A DNA stretch of 64,000 nt from positions 347,814,027 through 347,878,026 of the forward strand of contig NC_090439.1 of NCBI RefSeq assembly GCF_031143425.1. Reading direction: 5' to 3'. Each line of letters opens with the position of its first letter. The stretch's first letter is position 1. The stretch is from Pleurodeles waltl. Its lineage: Eukaryota; Chordata; Amphibia; Caudata; Salamandridae. The notes below the pieces were generated by a model that saw only the letters and a list, made by a program, of their open reading frames with translations, was not told where the DNA came from and did not search any database. Below are positions 1-11,021 of this stretch, one piece after another. Made by a program: the position numbers and the translations under genes.

Positions 1-2428
1 CTCGACCATGACTCGGAAACCAACCATTTCCCTGTGGCATCTGCTGAAAATGTCCCTTAATCCTTTCTGTGCAGCCTTAATCTGCATCACCATTGCTTTT
101 TCTTTCAACTTTTTATGCTTCAACTCAAGTTCATCACTACAGTATTTAGCATACTGCAATACCTCGTCAATCAGTTTTGGTTGCCAGCAAATTAAATGAT
201 TCTTAAGCATCTGATTTATATCTGGTTTCAACCCTTCAACAAACCTGAACACCAAATGATTCATGCTCTCTTTCTCAATTGTTTCCACACCATTGAATTC
301 TTTGAACGCTTTCAACAACCTTTCGTAATATGCATGAACCTATTCCTTTCCTTCCAGTGATGTTCTATCTATACGCTGCCAATCAACATTTTTCGGAGAA
401 ACTCTTGTTTTCAAAACTCAATAACCTTATAGTAATATTTAATTACTTCAGGAGAAGGTGCACCTATTTTCAGATCCCTTTGCGGCTCACTCGTTGGCCA
501 ATCAACACTCCTTTTGCATTCAATCCACAAATATGCTGGAACAACAATATCAAAGAGTGTATTCAGGCCTTGCAAGTTTCGCAAACCTATCTGTCTGCTG
601 GTACCATTTCATTGGTTTCTTTCTCAACCTCGGGTAATCATTTGTAAAACTTAAAATATTACTCCTATTCCAAGGTACATGTACAAAATTCCCTGCGGGT
701 ATTTCCCTCATTGGTAGCATTTTCACCGAATCTCCTGCCTGTGTCATGTCATGTTTCTTTTTTCTTGACCCATCTGCCTTCCCATTTATCTAACGCTCTC
801 CAAATCTGTACTTTCTCAAGTAATTCTCTAAGATGCGTTTTCATCCCTGCAGATCTCATGTGTGTAAAATCTTCTTCCTCCATGTTTAATCTGTAACTTC
901 TTTTCAAACTTTTCATTTTTGACAAATCAATATCATAATCATCTGCTATTTCTTGTAACTGCTGGTGAACTTTCTCTGCTCCTCTGGTAATTATTTTACA
1001 CAAATATCTCAATTGAGCTTCGGTATAGGACTCAAGTCTGTTTCCCCCTATGGTCCCTACCGAGAGTTAATTTCCTTCCATTGTCATTCTCACTCTGTTT
1101 ATTGTGTATTCCTCCCTGTCTTTTCCTTCTTATGTTTTTGAATTACTTAGATCTTCCAACCACTTTGTTATTTCTTGTGCAGACAAGCCTTTCAAAGAAA
1201 CTTCATTAGATTGTACATCTAAATCTCGCTCTTGTCCTGAACTTGCGCATTGCTGCGGAACCATTACTCTCTGTCCCTGACTATTGTAAAATATAGTCCC
1301 AGAATTCTCAACAGGAGACAAATCTGTTAAAGAATTAGTCTCATTCAAAGCTTGTCCTTGTCTGGGAATTAATTTTTCCAAAACCCCATTCTGAACGTGA
1401 ATCCGAAAATTCACTCCACTATTGTTACTTGTGCATATAATGGAGTTACCAGACCCGTCGTAATAGGTACGGTAATTGCATCCGGATTAGCTAAAGATCC
1501 TACCCTCTGCATCTGTCCTGCACCCATGCTTTGAATTTGTGGAATCTGTATTTGAACAGGCTCTCTTATGTTCAATCCTTGCTGACCAGGAGCCACACTA
1601 AATTAGTAGTTGTCCTTATAAACTGAGCCTCTGGCTTATCTCAGGAATATTTATTTCCAACTGTTGTCTGTTGTTCAATTAATCATTGAAACTACTCTGT
1701 ATCTGAACTCTCTCATTGTTCAGAATACCTTTCGATATTTCTGATGTGGATGGTGCAGTAGGAATTTTATTACTAATTCCACTCCCTCTTGATCCACTAT
1801 CGCCTCTCTGGTTTATATTTGGTTGAGGATAAGTCTCTAAAATCTCAGAAACAATCTCATCCTCACCCATCTCATTATCATCATTAAACATGACTTCTTT
1901 CAAGTCTTTCAATTTTTGTTCTTTAGTCTCTGTTGAACCCTTTTAATTTTTCTTTCCATCTTTTGTTTCATTCTCATCCTCCTTTGTTTTTGCAGGACAT
2001 AATCTAATTCCTTGTAGAGTTTCTACTCTCTATCTTTTCTGCTCTTCATCCCATCTAGCCTCTGCTAGCGTCTTTTCCACTCTCCTCATTTTCTTTTCAA
2101 ATTTCAATGCCTGTTGCTGTCTAGCTGCCAACTCCCAAATTGCTAAAGCTTCTTACTGTGCTGGCCTCTGTGGAGGTTTTAAACTGTACATCTTCAACGG
2201 CAAATTCTCAAAAATTCTCAAATTAAATGTTCCATTCTCTGAAAAAAAAAAAAAAACTTATTTTCTTGTAATCTTAACCCAGTGTTTCAACTAAAGACAC
2301 TCTCCTGCACCCTTCTCCTCAAACAAAATATATGTTGGAGTATTTTCTGGTGGACAAATTTCTCCTTCGAGTGCCGGAATACACTCATCACCTCTCTGTG
2401 AGCTTCTTAAACCCTTGAAAAACTTCAT
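1..2428 (-). pseudogene. Decayed endogenous-retrovirus gag fragment, cut by window edge
   Basis: Minus-strand reading frames from about 2428 down to 1 give pieces of one gag-like protein. A possible start codon lies at 2426-2428, followed by a short matrix-like stretch. A charged, Glu/Lys/Arg-rich helical stretch covers about 1930-2160. A Gln/Pro/Ser-rich linker covers about 1400-1910. Capsid-like segments with conserved Trp, Pro and Asn positions lie at 550-1012 and continue below 550. A run of A (about 2241-2254 on the + strand), several stops and frame changes break the frame, so no product is expected. The capsid pattern resembles gamma/epsilon-type retroviral gag by family knowledge, but I cannot run a profile search. 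Pol would lie to the left, outside the window. Alternative: gag of another LTR class. Confidence 0.6.
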
Positions 2429-2985
2429 TTTTAACTGAATTTTCTTCAAACCTGATGTCCTCAACAAAAGTTATGTACTAACTAAATTAAACTAAGCAAC
2501 GCAAATAATTAAGCAAATGTAAAAAAGAACAATCAGTCAAGAAAAGTGACTACGATCCCACAATTATCTTCGACCCCCTCATCTTCCAATCATATTACTT
2601 TATTGTCAGACTGTTCAACGAATCAGTGCGCGACCCTCCTCACTAATCAACCAATCCCAGCGCGGCACCACTTACGTCACACTAACACATACACACCTCC
2701 TCAGTGCGCTTGCTGAGACACTGACAAAGTCTATTGTACCGATTTCTTTCACAACCCACACATAAAATCAATGCAATATCAATTTGCGGGCAAAACTAAA
2801 AAAAAAAATAAGAAAACAAATTTGCCCATTTACTCCAGGTATGGTAATACAATCGCTTCGGAACCTTCCAAAGTAACCTTCAGCTTTTGCCTACTCTTTT
2901 TCACAGTCCCCTCAATCGCGAGTAAAATTTGACCTGCAAATTTCACTTCTCAGCTGATCCTTGGACTGTCGTCCTAGCTCACTTA
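2429..2985 (-). other. Leader of the retroviral copy, left part
   Basis: Non-coding DNA between the gag start and the insertion point of element 1. It is A/C-rich on the + strand and has no open frame of note. It is interrupted at 2985/13667 by element 1, after which the same unit appears to continue to the right. Confidence 0.45.
2981..2985. repeat. Target-site duplication ACTTA, left copy
   Basis: ACTTA directly precedes the TGTAGG start of the left LTR. The same five bases follow the CCTACA end of the right LTR at 13667-13671. Five-base duplications are usual for Gypsy integrases. Confidence 0.9.
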
Positions 2986-5937
2986 TGTAGGCAAATGCCT
3001 CCTTCGCATGGTTACCCCCTGACTTTTTGCCTTTGCTGATGCCAAGTTATGATTTTAAAGTGTGCTGGGACCCTGCTAACCAGGCCCCAGCTAAAGAATT
3101 CTTTCCCTAAACTGTACCTTTGTCTCCACAATTGGCACAACCCTGGGATCCAGGTAAGTCTCTTGTAACTGGTACCCCTGGTACCAAAGGCCCTGATGCC
3201 AGGGAAGGTCTCTAAGGGCTGCAGCATGTCTTATGCCTCCCTGGGGACCCCTCACTCAGCACATAAACACTGCTTGCCAGCTTGTGTGTGCTGGTGGGGA
3301 GAAAATGACTAAGTCGACATGGCACTCCCCTCAGAGTGCCATGCCAACCTCGCACTGCCTGTGGCATAGGTAAGTCACCCCTCTAGCAGGCCTTACAGCC
3401 CTAAGGCAGCGTGCACTATACCACAGGTGAGGGCATATGTGCATGAGCACTATGCCCCTACAGTGTCTAAGCCAAACCTTAGACATTGTAAGTGCAGGGT
3501 AGCCATAAGAGTATATGGTCCGGGAGTCTGTCACACACGAACTCCACAGCACCATAATGGCTGCACTGAAAACTGGGAAGTTTGGTAGCAAACTTATCAG
3601 CAAGATAAATGCACACTGATGCCAGTGTGCACTTTATTGTAAAAATACATCCAGAGGGCATCTTAGAGATGCCCCCTGAAAACATACCTGACTTCCAGTG
3701 TGGGCTGACTAGTTTTCGCCAGCCTGCCACACACCAGACATGTTGCTGGCCACATGGGGAGAGTGGGTCCCGTGCTTCCCATGCCACTGGATTCAAGCTA
3801 GCCTGGCTGATGAGGGGTGAAACCCCGAAACCGGTCCCAGGATGCTTGTTTCCAGTCCAGGGAAGACCTGGTCTGGCAGTTCGGGCTGGACTGTTCCCAT
3901 GGGGAACAGGGTCAAGACTGATTTGCATATGGCTGGGTCCAAACTGGAATGGCATGGGCAGCAAAAAAACAATGGATTAAACCCAAATCTGTGACTGGGG
4001 GTGAGTGTTTGCATTGTCAGCACTCCGTCCATCATCCTTTTGTGTTGCACATGGGGAGAGTGCCTTTGTCACTCTGTGGCCAGGAACAAAGCCTGTACTG
4101 GGTGGAGGTGCTTCTCACCTCCCCCTGCAGGAACTGTAACACCTGGCGGTGAGCCTCAAAGGCCACAGGGCATCCCAGCTAGTGGAGATGCCCGCCCCCC
4201 CGGCCACTGCCCCCACTTTTGGCAGCAGGGCTGGAGGAGATAATGAGAAAAACAAGGAAGAGTCACCCCCCAGTCAGGACAGGCCCTAAGGTGTCCTGAG
4301 CTGAGGTGACTCTTATTTTCAGAAATCCTCCATCTTGTAGAAGGAGGATTCCTCCAATAGGATTAGGGATGTGCCCCCTCCGCACAGGGAGGAGGCACAA
4401 AGAGGGTGTAGTCACCCTCAGGGCCAGTAGCCGTTGGCTACTGCCCTCCCAGACCTAAACACACCCCTAAATTGAGTATTTGGGGGCTCCCAGAACCAAG
4501 GAAGATAGATTGCTGCAACCTAAAGAAGAAGAAGGACTGCTGACCTGAAGCCCTGCAGTGAAGAAGGAGACGACAACTGATTTGGCCCCAGCCCCACCGG
4601 CCTGTCTCCCTGCTTCGAAGAAAACTGCAACAGTGATGCATCCAACAGGGTCCAGCGACCTCTGAAGCCTCAGAGGACTACCCTGCATCTAAAGGAACAA
4701 GAGACTCCCAAGAACAGCGGCCCTCTTCAAGAAACTGCAACTCTTTGCAACAAAGAAGCAACTTTTAAAGACCACATGTTTCCCGCCGGAAGCGTGAAAC
4801 TTTCCACTCTGCAACCCACGCCCCAGGCTCGACCTGCGGAAAACTAACACTACAGGGAGGACTCCCCAGTGACTGCAAGCCCGTGAGTAGCCAGAGTTGA
4901 CCCCCCTGAGCCCCCACAGCGACGCCTGCAGAGGAAATCCAGAGGCTCCCCTGACCACGACTGCCTGCTTCAAGGAACCCGACGCCTGGAAACCACACTG
5001 CACCCGCAGCCCCCAGGACCTGAAGGAACCGAACTCCAGTGCAGGAGCGACCCCCAGGCGACCCTATACCTAGCCCAGGTGGTGGCTACCCTGAGGAGCA
5101 CCCCCCCGTGCCTGCCTGCATCGTTGAAGAGACCCAGGGTCTCCCCATTGATTCCTATTAGAAACCCGATAGCTATTTGCACTCTGCACCCGGCCGCCCC
5201 TGTGCCGCTGAGGGTGTACTTTCTGTGCCTGCTTGTGTCCCCCCCGGTGCCCTACAAAGCCCCCCTGGTCTGCCCTCCGAGGACGCGGGTACTTACCTGC
5301 TGGCAGACTGGAACCGGGGCACCCCTATTTCCATTGAACCCTATGTGTTTTGGGCACCACTTTGACCTCTGCACCTGACCGGCCTTGAGCTGCTGGTGTG
5401 GTAACTTTGGGGTTGCCTTGAACCCCCAAAGGTGGGCTACCTTGGACCCAACTTTGAACCCTGTAAGTGTTTTACTTACCTGTGAACTTAACATTTACTT
5501 ACCTCCCCCAGGAACTGTTGATTTTTGAGGTGTCCACTTTTAAAATAGCTTATTGCCATTTTTGTCAAAACTGTACATGCTATTGTGATTATTCAAAGTT
5601 CCTAGAATACCTGAGTGAAATACCTTTCATTTAAAGTATTGTTTGTAAATCTTGAACCTATGATTCTTAAAATAAACTAAGAAAATATATTTTTCTATAT
5701 AAAAACCTATTGGCCTGGAATTTGTCTTTGAGTGTGTGTTCCTCATTTATTGCCTGTGTGTGTACAACAAATGCTTAACACTACCCTCTGATAAGCCTAC
5801 TGCTCGACCACACTACCACAAAATAGAGCATTAGAATTATCTCTTTTTGCCACTATCTTACCTCTCAGGGGAACCCTTGGACTCTGTGTACACTATTTCT
5901 TACTTTGAAATAGTATAGGCAGAGCCAACTTCCTACA
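2986..5937 (+). repeat. 5' LTR of element 1 (2,952 bp)
   Basis: Begins TGTAGG and ends CCTACA, matching 11022-13666 along its length. It is 297 bp longer than its partner at one place: the segment starting at 3751 lies between two copies of CACATGGGGAGAGTG (3751-3765 and 4048-4062), and the right LTR has only one copy. A polyadenylation signal AATAAA lies at 5671-5676, followed by a T/A-rich stretch. Scattered open frames in it are chance. Confidence 0.92.
5671..5676 (+). promoter_or_regulatory. Polyadenylation signal AATAAA in 5' LTR of element 1
   Basis: AATAAA in an A/T-rich stretch about 260 bp before the LTR end. It is conserved at 13400-13405 in the right LTR, where it would be used to end the element's transcript. 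Confidence 0.6.
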
Positions 5938-6204
5938 TTGGTGGATCAGCGGTGGGGTACAAGACTTTGCATTTGCTGGACTACTCAGCCAATACCTCAT
6001 CACACGACTAAATTCCAAAAATTGTCATTAGAAACTGATTTTTGAAATTTGAACTATTTTTCTAAATTTTTAAAAGTCCTGCTAGTGCCTTGTGTTAGTC
6101 CCTGTTAGCATTTCTTTTAGAGTTTAAAAGTTTTGTAAAAGTTTGGATTAAGTTCTAGAGATAGATTTAGATTCTTAAAAAGTATCCCAACTTTTAGAGA
6201 AATA
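5938..6204 (+). other. Primer-binding region and leader of element 1
   Basis: The LTR is followed directly by TTGGTGGATCAGCGGTGGGG, where the primer tRNA should pair from TGG onward. Element 2 has TTGGTTGTGCAGTGGTGGG in the same place, so the block is conserved, but I cannot assign the tRNA. The rest is A/T-rich with repeated AAAAGTTT-like words (6061-6160) and leads to the gag ATG at 6205. Confidence 0.6.
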
Positions 6205-7500
6205 ATGTCTACTACAGAAGAGACGGTGGTGGGACTCAACCTCACCCCTTACCTGCATCTTAGAATGTCAGAGTTAAGGACTCTCTGCAAATTCAAAAAG
6301 ATAAAAACTGGATCAAACCCTACCAAAGTACAGCTCCAGGATCTCTTGGCAGAGTTTGCTAGAGACAACCCCTCTGAAGAGACCCTTACAGAGGATGATG
6401 CTAGTGAAGTAGAGGACAATCTCCTCCCTCCACTCCTAGTTAAAAAGACTAGGGTTCCTCCAACCCTGACTCCACAAGTGATAGTCAGAGATGCTGCTTC
6501 TCCCACAGGGGAGTCCAGCAACTCTGGAAGCATTGAGGGCAGCCTCGATGAAGATGACCTCCTGTTAGCCAGGATGGCCAAAAGATTGGCTTTGGAGAGA
6601 CAGCTCCTAGCCATAGAAAGGGAAAGACAAGAGATTGGCTTAGCTCCCATCAATGGTGGCATCAACTTAAATAGGGTCAGAGATACTCCTGACATGCTAA
6701 AAATCCCCAAAGAGATTGTAACAAAATATGAAGATGGTGGTGACATCACCAAATGGTTCACAGCTTTTGAGAGGGCTTGGGCAACCAGAAAAGTAAACAA
6801 ATCTCACTGGGGTGCTCTCCTTTGGGAAATGTTCACTGGAAAGTGTAGGGATAGACTCCTCACACTCTCTGGAAAAGATGCAGAATCATATGACCTCATG
6901 AAGGCTACCCTGATTGAGGGCTTTGGATTCTCAACTGAGGAGTACAGGATTAGGTTCAGGGGGGCTCAAAAATCCTCGAGCCAGACCTGGGTTGATTTTG
7001 TTGACTTCTCAGTCAAAACACTGGATGGTTGGATTAATGGCAGTGGTGTAAATGATTATGATGGGCTGTACAATCTGTTTATGAAGGAACACCTTTTAAG
7101 CAATTGTTTCAATGATAAACTGCATCAGCATCTGGTAGACCTAGGTCCAATTTCTCCCCAAGAATTGGGAAAGAAGGGAGACCATTGGGTCAAGACTAGG
7201 GTGACCAAGACTTCAACAGGGGGTGACCAAAAGAAAGGGGTCACAAAAACTCCCTAGGGGAAGAGTGTTGAGACCTCCAAGGGTAAAAGTAAAGAGTCTT
7301 CTACAGGGCCCCAAAAACCCGCACAGGAGGGAGTGTCCAAAGCCTCCTCACAATCCAATTTTGGGTACAAGGGTAAAACCTTTGATCCCAAAAAGGCCTG
7401 GTGTCGTAGCTGTAATCAGCAGAGACACCAAACTGGAGACAAGGCCTGTCCCAAGAAAGGTTCCACTTCTACTACTACTCCAGTTAGCACTGGAATAGCC
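6205..7500 (+). pseudogene. gag: gag of element 1, broken by a stop
   Basis: Structural protein that would package element RNA into particles. The open frame from ATG 6205 reaches a TAG at 7255-7257, then the same frame continues. Order seen: a SAP-like helix-turn-helix motif near residues 18-50, an acidic linker, a coiled coil near 118-145 (Leu/Arg/Glu-rich), a capsid region starting near 165, a SCAN-like segment near 240-335, a basic tail, and one zinc knuckle downstream of the stop at about 7402-7449 with spacing C-X2-C-X4-H-X6-C. The same domains are present unbroken in element 2. The start was chosen because it is the first ATG after the leader and matches the position in element 2. Confidence 0.88.
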
Positions 7501-9425
7501 AGTCTCCAGGTGGGATCAACAGTGTGCCCAGAGCAAATCAGGGTTCACACTGAAGCTACATTAGTCTCTGAGGGTGGGGTGGACTTAGCCACACTGGCTG
7601 CCTGGCCCCCTAATATGCAAAAATACAGGCAGCAAGTCTTAATTAATGGGACCAGTGTAGAAGCCCTGAGGGATACAGGTGCCAGTGTCACAATGTTGAC
7701 AGACAAACAGGTTTCCCCAGGATAATACCTGATTGGACAAACTTATCCAGTCACCAACGCTGACAATCAGACTAAAGTGCATCCCATGGCTATGGCAACT
7801 TTAAAATGGGGAAGGGTCACTGGCCTGAAACAGGTGGTAGTCTCCTCTGCTATTCCAGTAGACTGTTTGCTTGGAAATGACCTGGAGTCCTCAGCATGGG
7901 CTGAGGTAGAACTCAAAACCCATGCAACCATGCTGGGTATCCCTGAACTGGTGTGTGTCAAGACAAGGGCACAGTGCAAGGCTCAGGGTGAAACAGAGGT
8001 GTTGGAGCCTGGAATAATGGCCCAACCCTCCAAGAGAAAAGGAAAGAAGACTGGGAAACCAGCTTCAACACAGCAAAAGAAAAAGAACCTCTCTTCCCAG
8101 GAAGAAGTTCTGCCCTCTGAGGGAACTGAGCCCATGGAGTTGGAGCCTTATCAGGTTGAACTCTTAGGCCCAGGGGGACCCACAAGGGAACAGCTGTGTA
8201 AGGGGCAAGAAACTTGTCCCTCTTTTGAAGGCCTCAGGCAACAAGCTGCTGGGGAAACCAAAGGAAAAATCAGTGGAACACATAGGGTCTATTGGGAAGA
8301 TGGACTCCTTTACACTGAGGAAAGAGATCCCAAACCTGGTGCCACTAGGAGAGTGGTAGTGCCTCAGGAGTTTAGGGAGTTTATTGTGACCTTAGCCCAT
8401 GACATTCCACTTGCTGGGAATTTGGGACAAACCAAGACATGGGAGAGGTTAGTCAACCATTTCTATTGGCCCAACATGTCGCAGAAAGTCAAGGAGTTTT
8501 GTGCCTCCTGTGCCACCTGTCAAGCCAGTGGTAAGACAGGTGGCCACCCAAAGGCCCCCCTCATTCCACTTCCAGTGGTGGGGGGCCCCTTTGAAAGAGT
8601 GGGAGTGGACATAGTGGGTCCACTTGAACCTCCCACAGCCTCAGGGCAGGGAATCAGTATATCCTAGTAGTAGTGGATCATGCTACTAGGTACCCTGAAG
8701 CAATTCCCCTTAGGTCCACTACTGCCCCTGCAGTAGCCAAAGCACTCATTGGTATCTTTACCAGAGTGGGATTTCCTAAGGAGGTGGTTTCTGACAGAGG
8801 TACCAACTTCATGTCAGCATACCTTATACACATGTGGAATGAGTGTGGGGTGACTTACAAATTCACCACACCATACCATCCACAAACCAATGGTCATGTT
8901 GAAAGGTTTAACAAGACATTGAAGGGCATGATCATGGGGCTCCCTGAAAAGCTCAAAAGGAGATGGGATGTCCTCTTGCCATGTCTGCTTTTTCACCTAC
9001 AGATAGGTGCCTCAGAAGGGAGTAGGGTTTTCCCCCTTTGAACTTCTGTTTGGCCATCCTGTTAGGGGACCACTAGCTCTTGTCAAAGAAGGCTGGGAGA
9101 GACCTCTTCAAGAGCCTAAGCAAGATATAGTGGGCTATGTACTAGGCCTACGTTCCAGGATGGCAGAGTACATGGAAAAAGCAAGCAAAAACCTTGAGGC
9201 CAGCCAACAGCTCCAGAAAATATGGTATGACCAAAAGGCTGCTATGGTTGAATTTCAGCCAGGGCAGAAAGTCTGGGTTCTTGAGCCTGTGGCTCCCAGG
9301 GCACTTCAGGACAAATGGAGTGGCCCTTACCCAGTGCTAGAGAGAAAGAGTCAGGTCACCTACCTGGTAGACGTAGGCACTAGCAGGACCCCCAGAAGGG
9401 TGATCCATGTGAACCGCCTCAAACT
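7501..9425 (+). pseudogene. pol: Protease and integrase part of the element 1 polyprotein, broken
   Basis: A retropepsin-type protease is marked by Asp-Thr-Gly at 7672-7680. A TAA at 7723-7725 follows. Integrase begins near 8280 with the zinc-binding region, in which the second His is replaced by Asn (codon 8419-8421), while the Cys pair is present near 8500-8520. The catalytic core follows with Asp, Asp and Glu in conserved contexts. A five-base tandem duplication (CAGGG at 8642-8646 and 8647-8651) shifts the frame inside the core, and a one-base insertion near 8993-8996 shifts it back. A GPY/F-type C-terminal module (Lys-Trp-Ser-Gly-Pro-Tyr) lies near 9315-9335. No chromodomain was recognised. 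This copy cannot make active integrase. Confidence 0.88.
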
Positions 9426-10989
9426 CTTTCATGACAGGGCAGATGTAAACATGTTAATGGTTACAGATGAGGACCAGGAAGCTGAGAATGAACCTCTCCC
9501 TGATCTCCTCTCCACTGACCCTAAAGATGGCTCAGTAGATGGAGTGATCTATTCAGACACCCTCTCTGGCCAACAGCAAGCTGACTGTAGGAAAGTCCTA
9601 CAACAGTTTGCTGAGCTCTTTTCCCTAACCCCTGGTCAGGCACACCTGTGTACCCATGATGTGGACACAGGGGACAGCATGCCTGTCAAAAACAAACTTT
9701 TTAGACAGTCTGACCAAGTTAAGGAAAGCATCAAAGTGGAAGTCCACAAGATGCTGGAATTGGGAGTCATTGAGCACTCTGACAGTCCCTGGGCTAGCCC
9801 AATGGTCTTAGTCCCCAAACCTCACACAAAAGATGGCAAAAGAGAGATGAGGTTTTGTGTGGACTACAGAAGACTTAATTCTGTCACCAAGACAGATGCC
9901 CATCCCATTCCAAGGGCAGATGAGTTAATTGATAAATTGGGTGCTGCCAAATACTTGAGTACCTTTGACTTGACAGCAGGGCACTGGCAAATTAAAATGG
10001 CACCAGGAGCAAAAGAAAAGACAGCATTCTCTACACCTGATGGGCACTATCAGTTTACTGTAATGCCCTTTGGCTTAAAGAATGCCCCTGCCACCTTCCA
10101 AAGGTTGGTGAATCAAGTCATTAATGGCTTGGAGTCCTTTAGTGAAGCTTATCTTGATGATATTGCTGTCTTTAGGTCCAGCTGGCAGGATCACCTGCTC
10201 CACCTGAAGAAGGTTTTGCAGGTCCTGCAAGCAGCAGGCCTCTCTATCAAGGCATCCAAATGTCATATAGGGCAGGGTACTGTGGTTTACTTGTGACACC
10301 TTGTAGGTGGAGGCCAAGTTCAGCCACACCAACCCAAGATCCAGACTATTCTGGATTGGGTAGATCCAAAAACCCAGACTCAAGTCACGGCATTCCTTGG
10401 CTTGACTGGTTACTATAGGAGGTTTGTGAAGGGATATGGAGCCATAGTGACACCTTTCACAGAACGTACCTCTAAGAAAATGCCCAAGAAGGTAAACTGG
10501 ACTATAGAATGCCAACAGGCCTTTGACACCCTGAAACAAGCTATGTGCACAGCACCAGTTCTCAAAGCTCCAGATTACTCCAGGCAGTTCAGTGTGCAGA
10601 CTGATGCCTCTGAACATGGGATAGGGGCAGTTCTGTCCCAAACAAATGATGATGGCCTTGACCAGCCTGTTGCTTTCATTAGCAGGAGGTTACTCCCCAG
10701 GGAGCAGTGTTGGAGTGCCATTGAGAGGGAGGCCCTTGCTGTGGTTTGGTCCCTGAAGAAGCTGAGACCATACCTCTTTGGTACTCACTTTGTAGTTCAA
10801 ACTGACCACAGACCTCTCAGCTGGCTAATGCAAATGAAAGGTGAAAATCCCAAACTGTTGAGGTGGTCCATATCCCTACAGGGAATGGACTTTATAGTGG
10901 AACACAGACCTGGGACTGCCCATGCTAATGCAGATGGCCTTTCCAGGTTCTTCCACTTAGAAAATGAAGACTCTATTGGGAAAGGTTAG
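9426..10989 (+). pseudogene. pol: Reverse transcriptase and RNase H part of element 1, with one stop
   Basis: Copies element RNA into DNA and removes the RNA strand. Reverse transcriptase runs from about 9600 to 10300. It keeps the first catalytic Asp context (Thr-Phe-Asp-Leu near 9961), the Phe-Gly-Leu-Lys-Asn-Ala block and the Tyr-Leu-Asp-Asp centre at 10150-10161. A TGA at 10294-10296 replaces a Gly codon seen in element 2. RNase H follows to 10989 with Asp, Glu, Asp and Asp in conserved contexts (Thr-Asp-Ala-Ser near 10600, Glu-Arg-Glu-Ala near 10725, Thr-Asp-His near 10801, Ala-Asp-Gly near 10931). The enzyme order IN-RT-RNase H is unusual for Gypsy. No env-like frame follows. Confidence 0.9.
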
Positions 10990-11021
10990 TCTCATCCTCT
11001 TTCATTTGGGGGGGGGGGTTG
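10990..11021 (+). other. Polypurine tract of element 1
   Basis: TCATTTGGGGGGGGGGGTTG lies directly before the right LTR and would prime plus-strand synthesis. Element 2 has the same layout on the minus strand (TCGTTTGGGGGGGGGTTG). The long G-run is notable. Confidence 0.75.

Noticed and set aside
3479..3964. Frames of 120-160 codons on both strands in the left LTR of element 1.
   Set aside because: Non-coding LTR; the frames are not kept in the right LTR.
6249..6800. A minus-strand frame of 183 codons.
   Set aside because: It is the antisense shadow of the element 1 gag.
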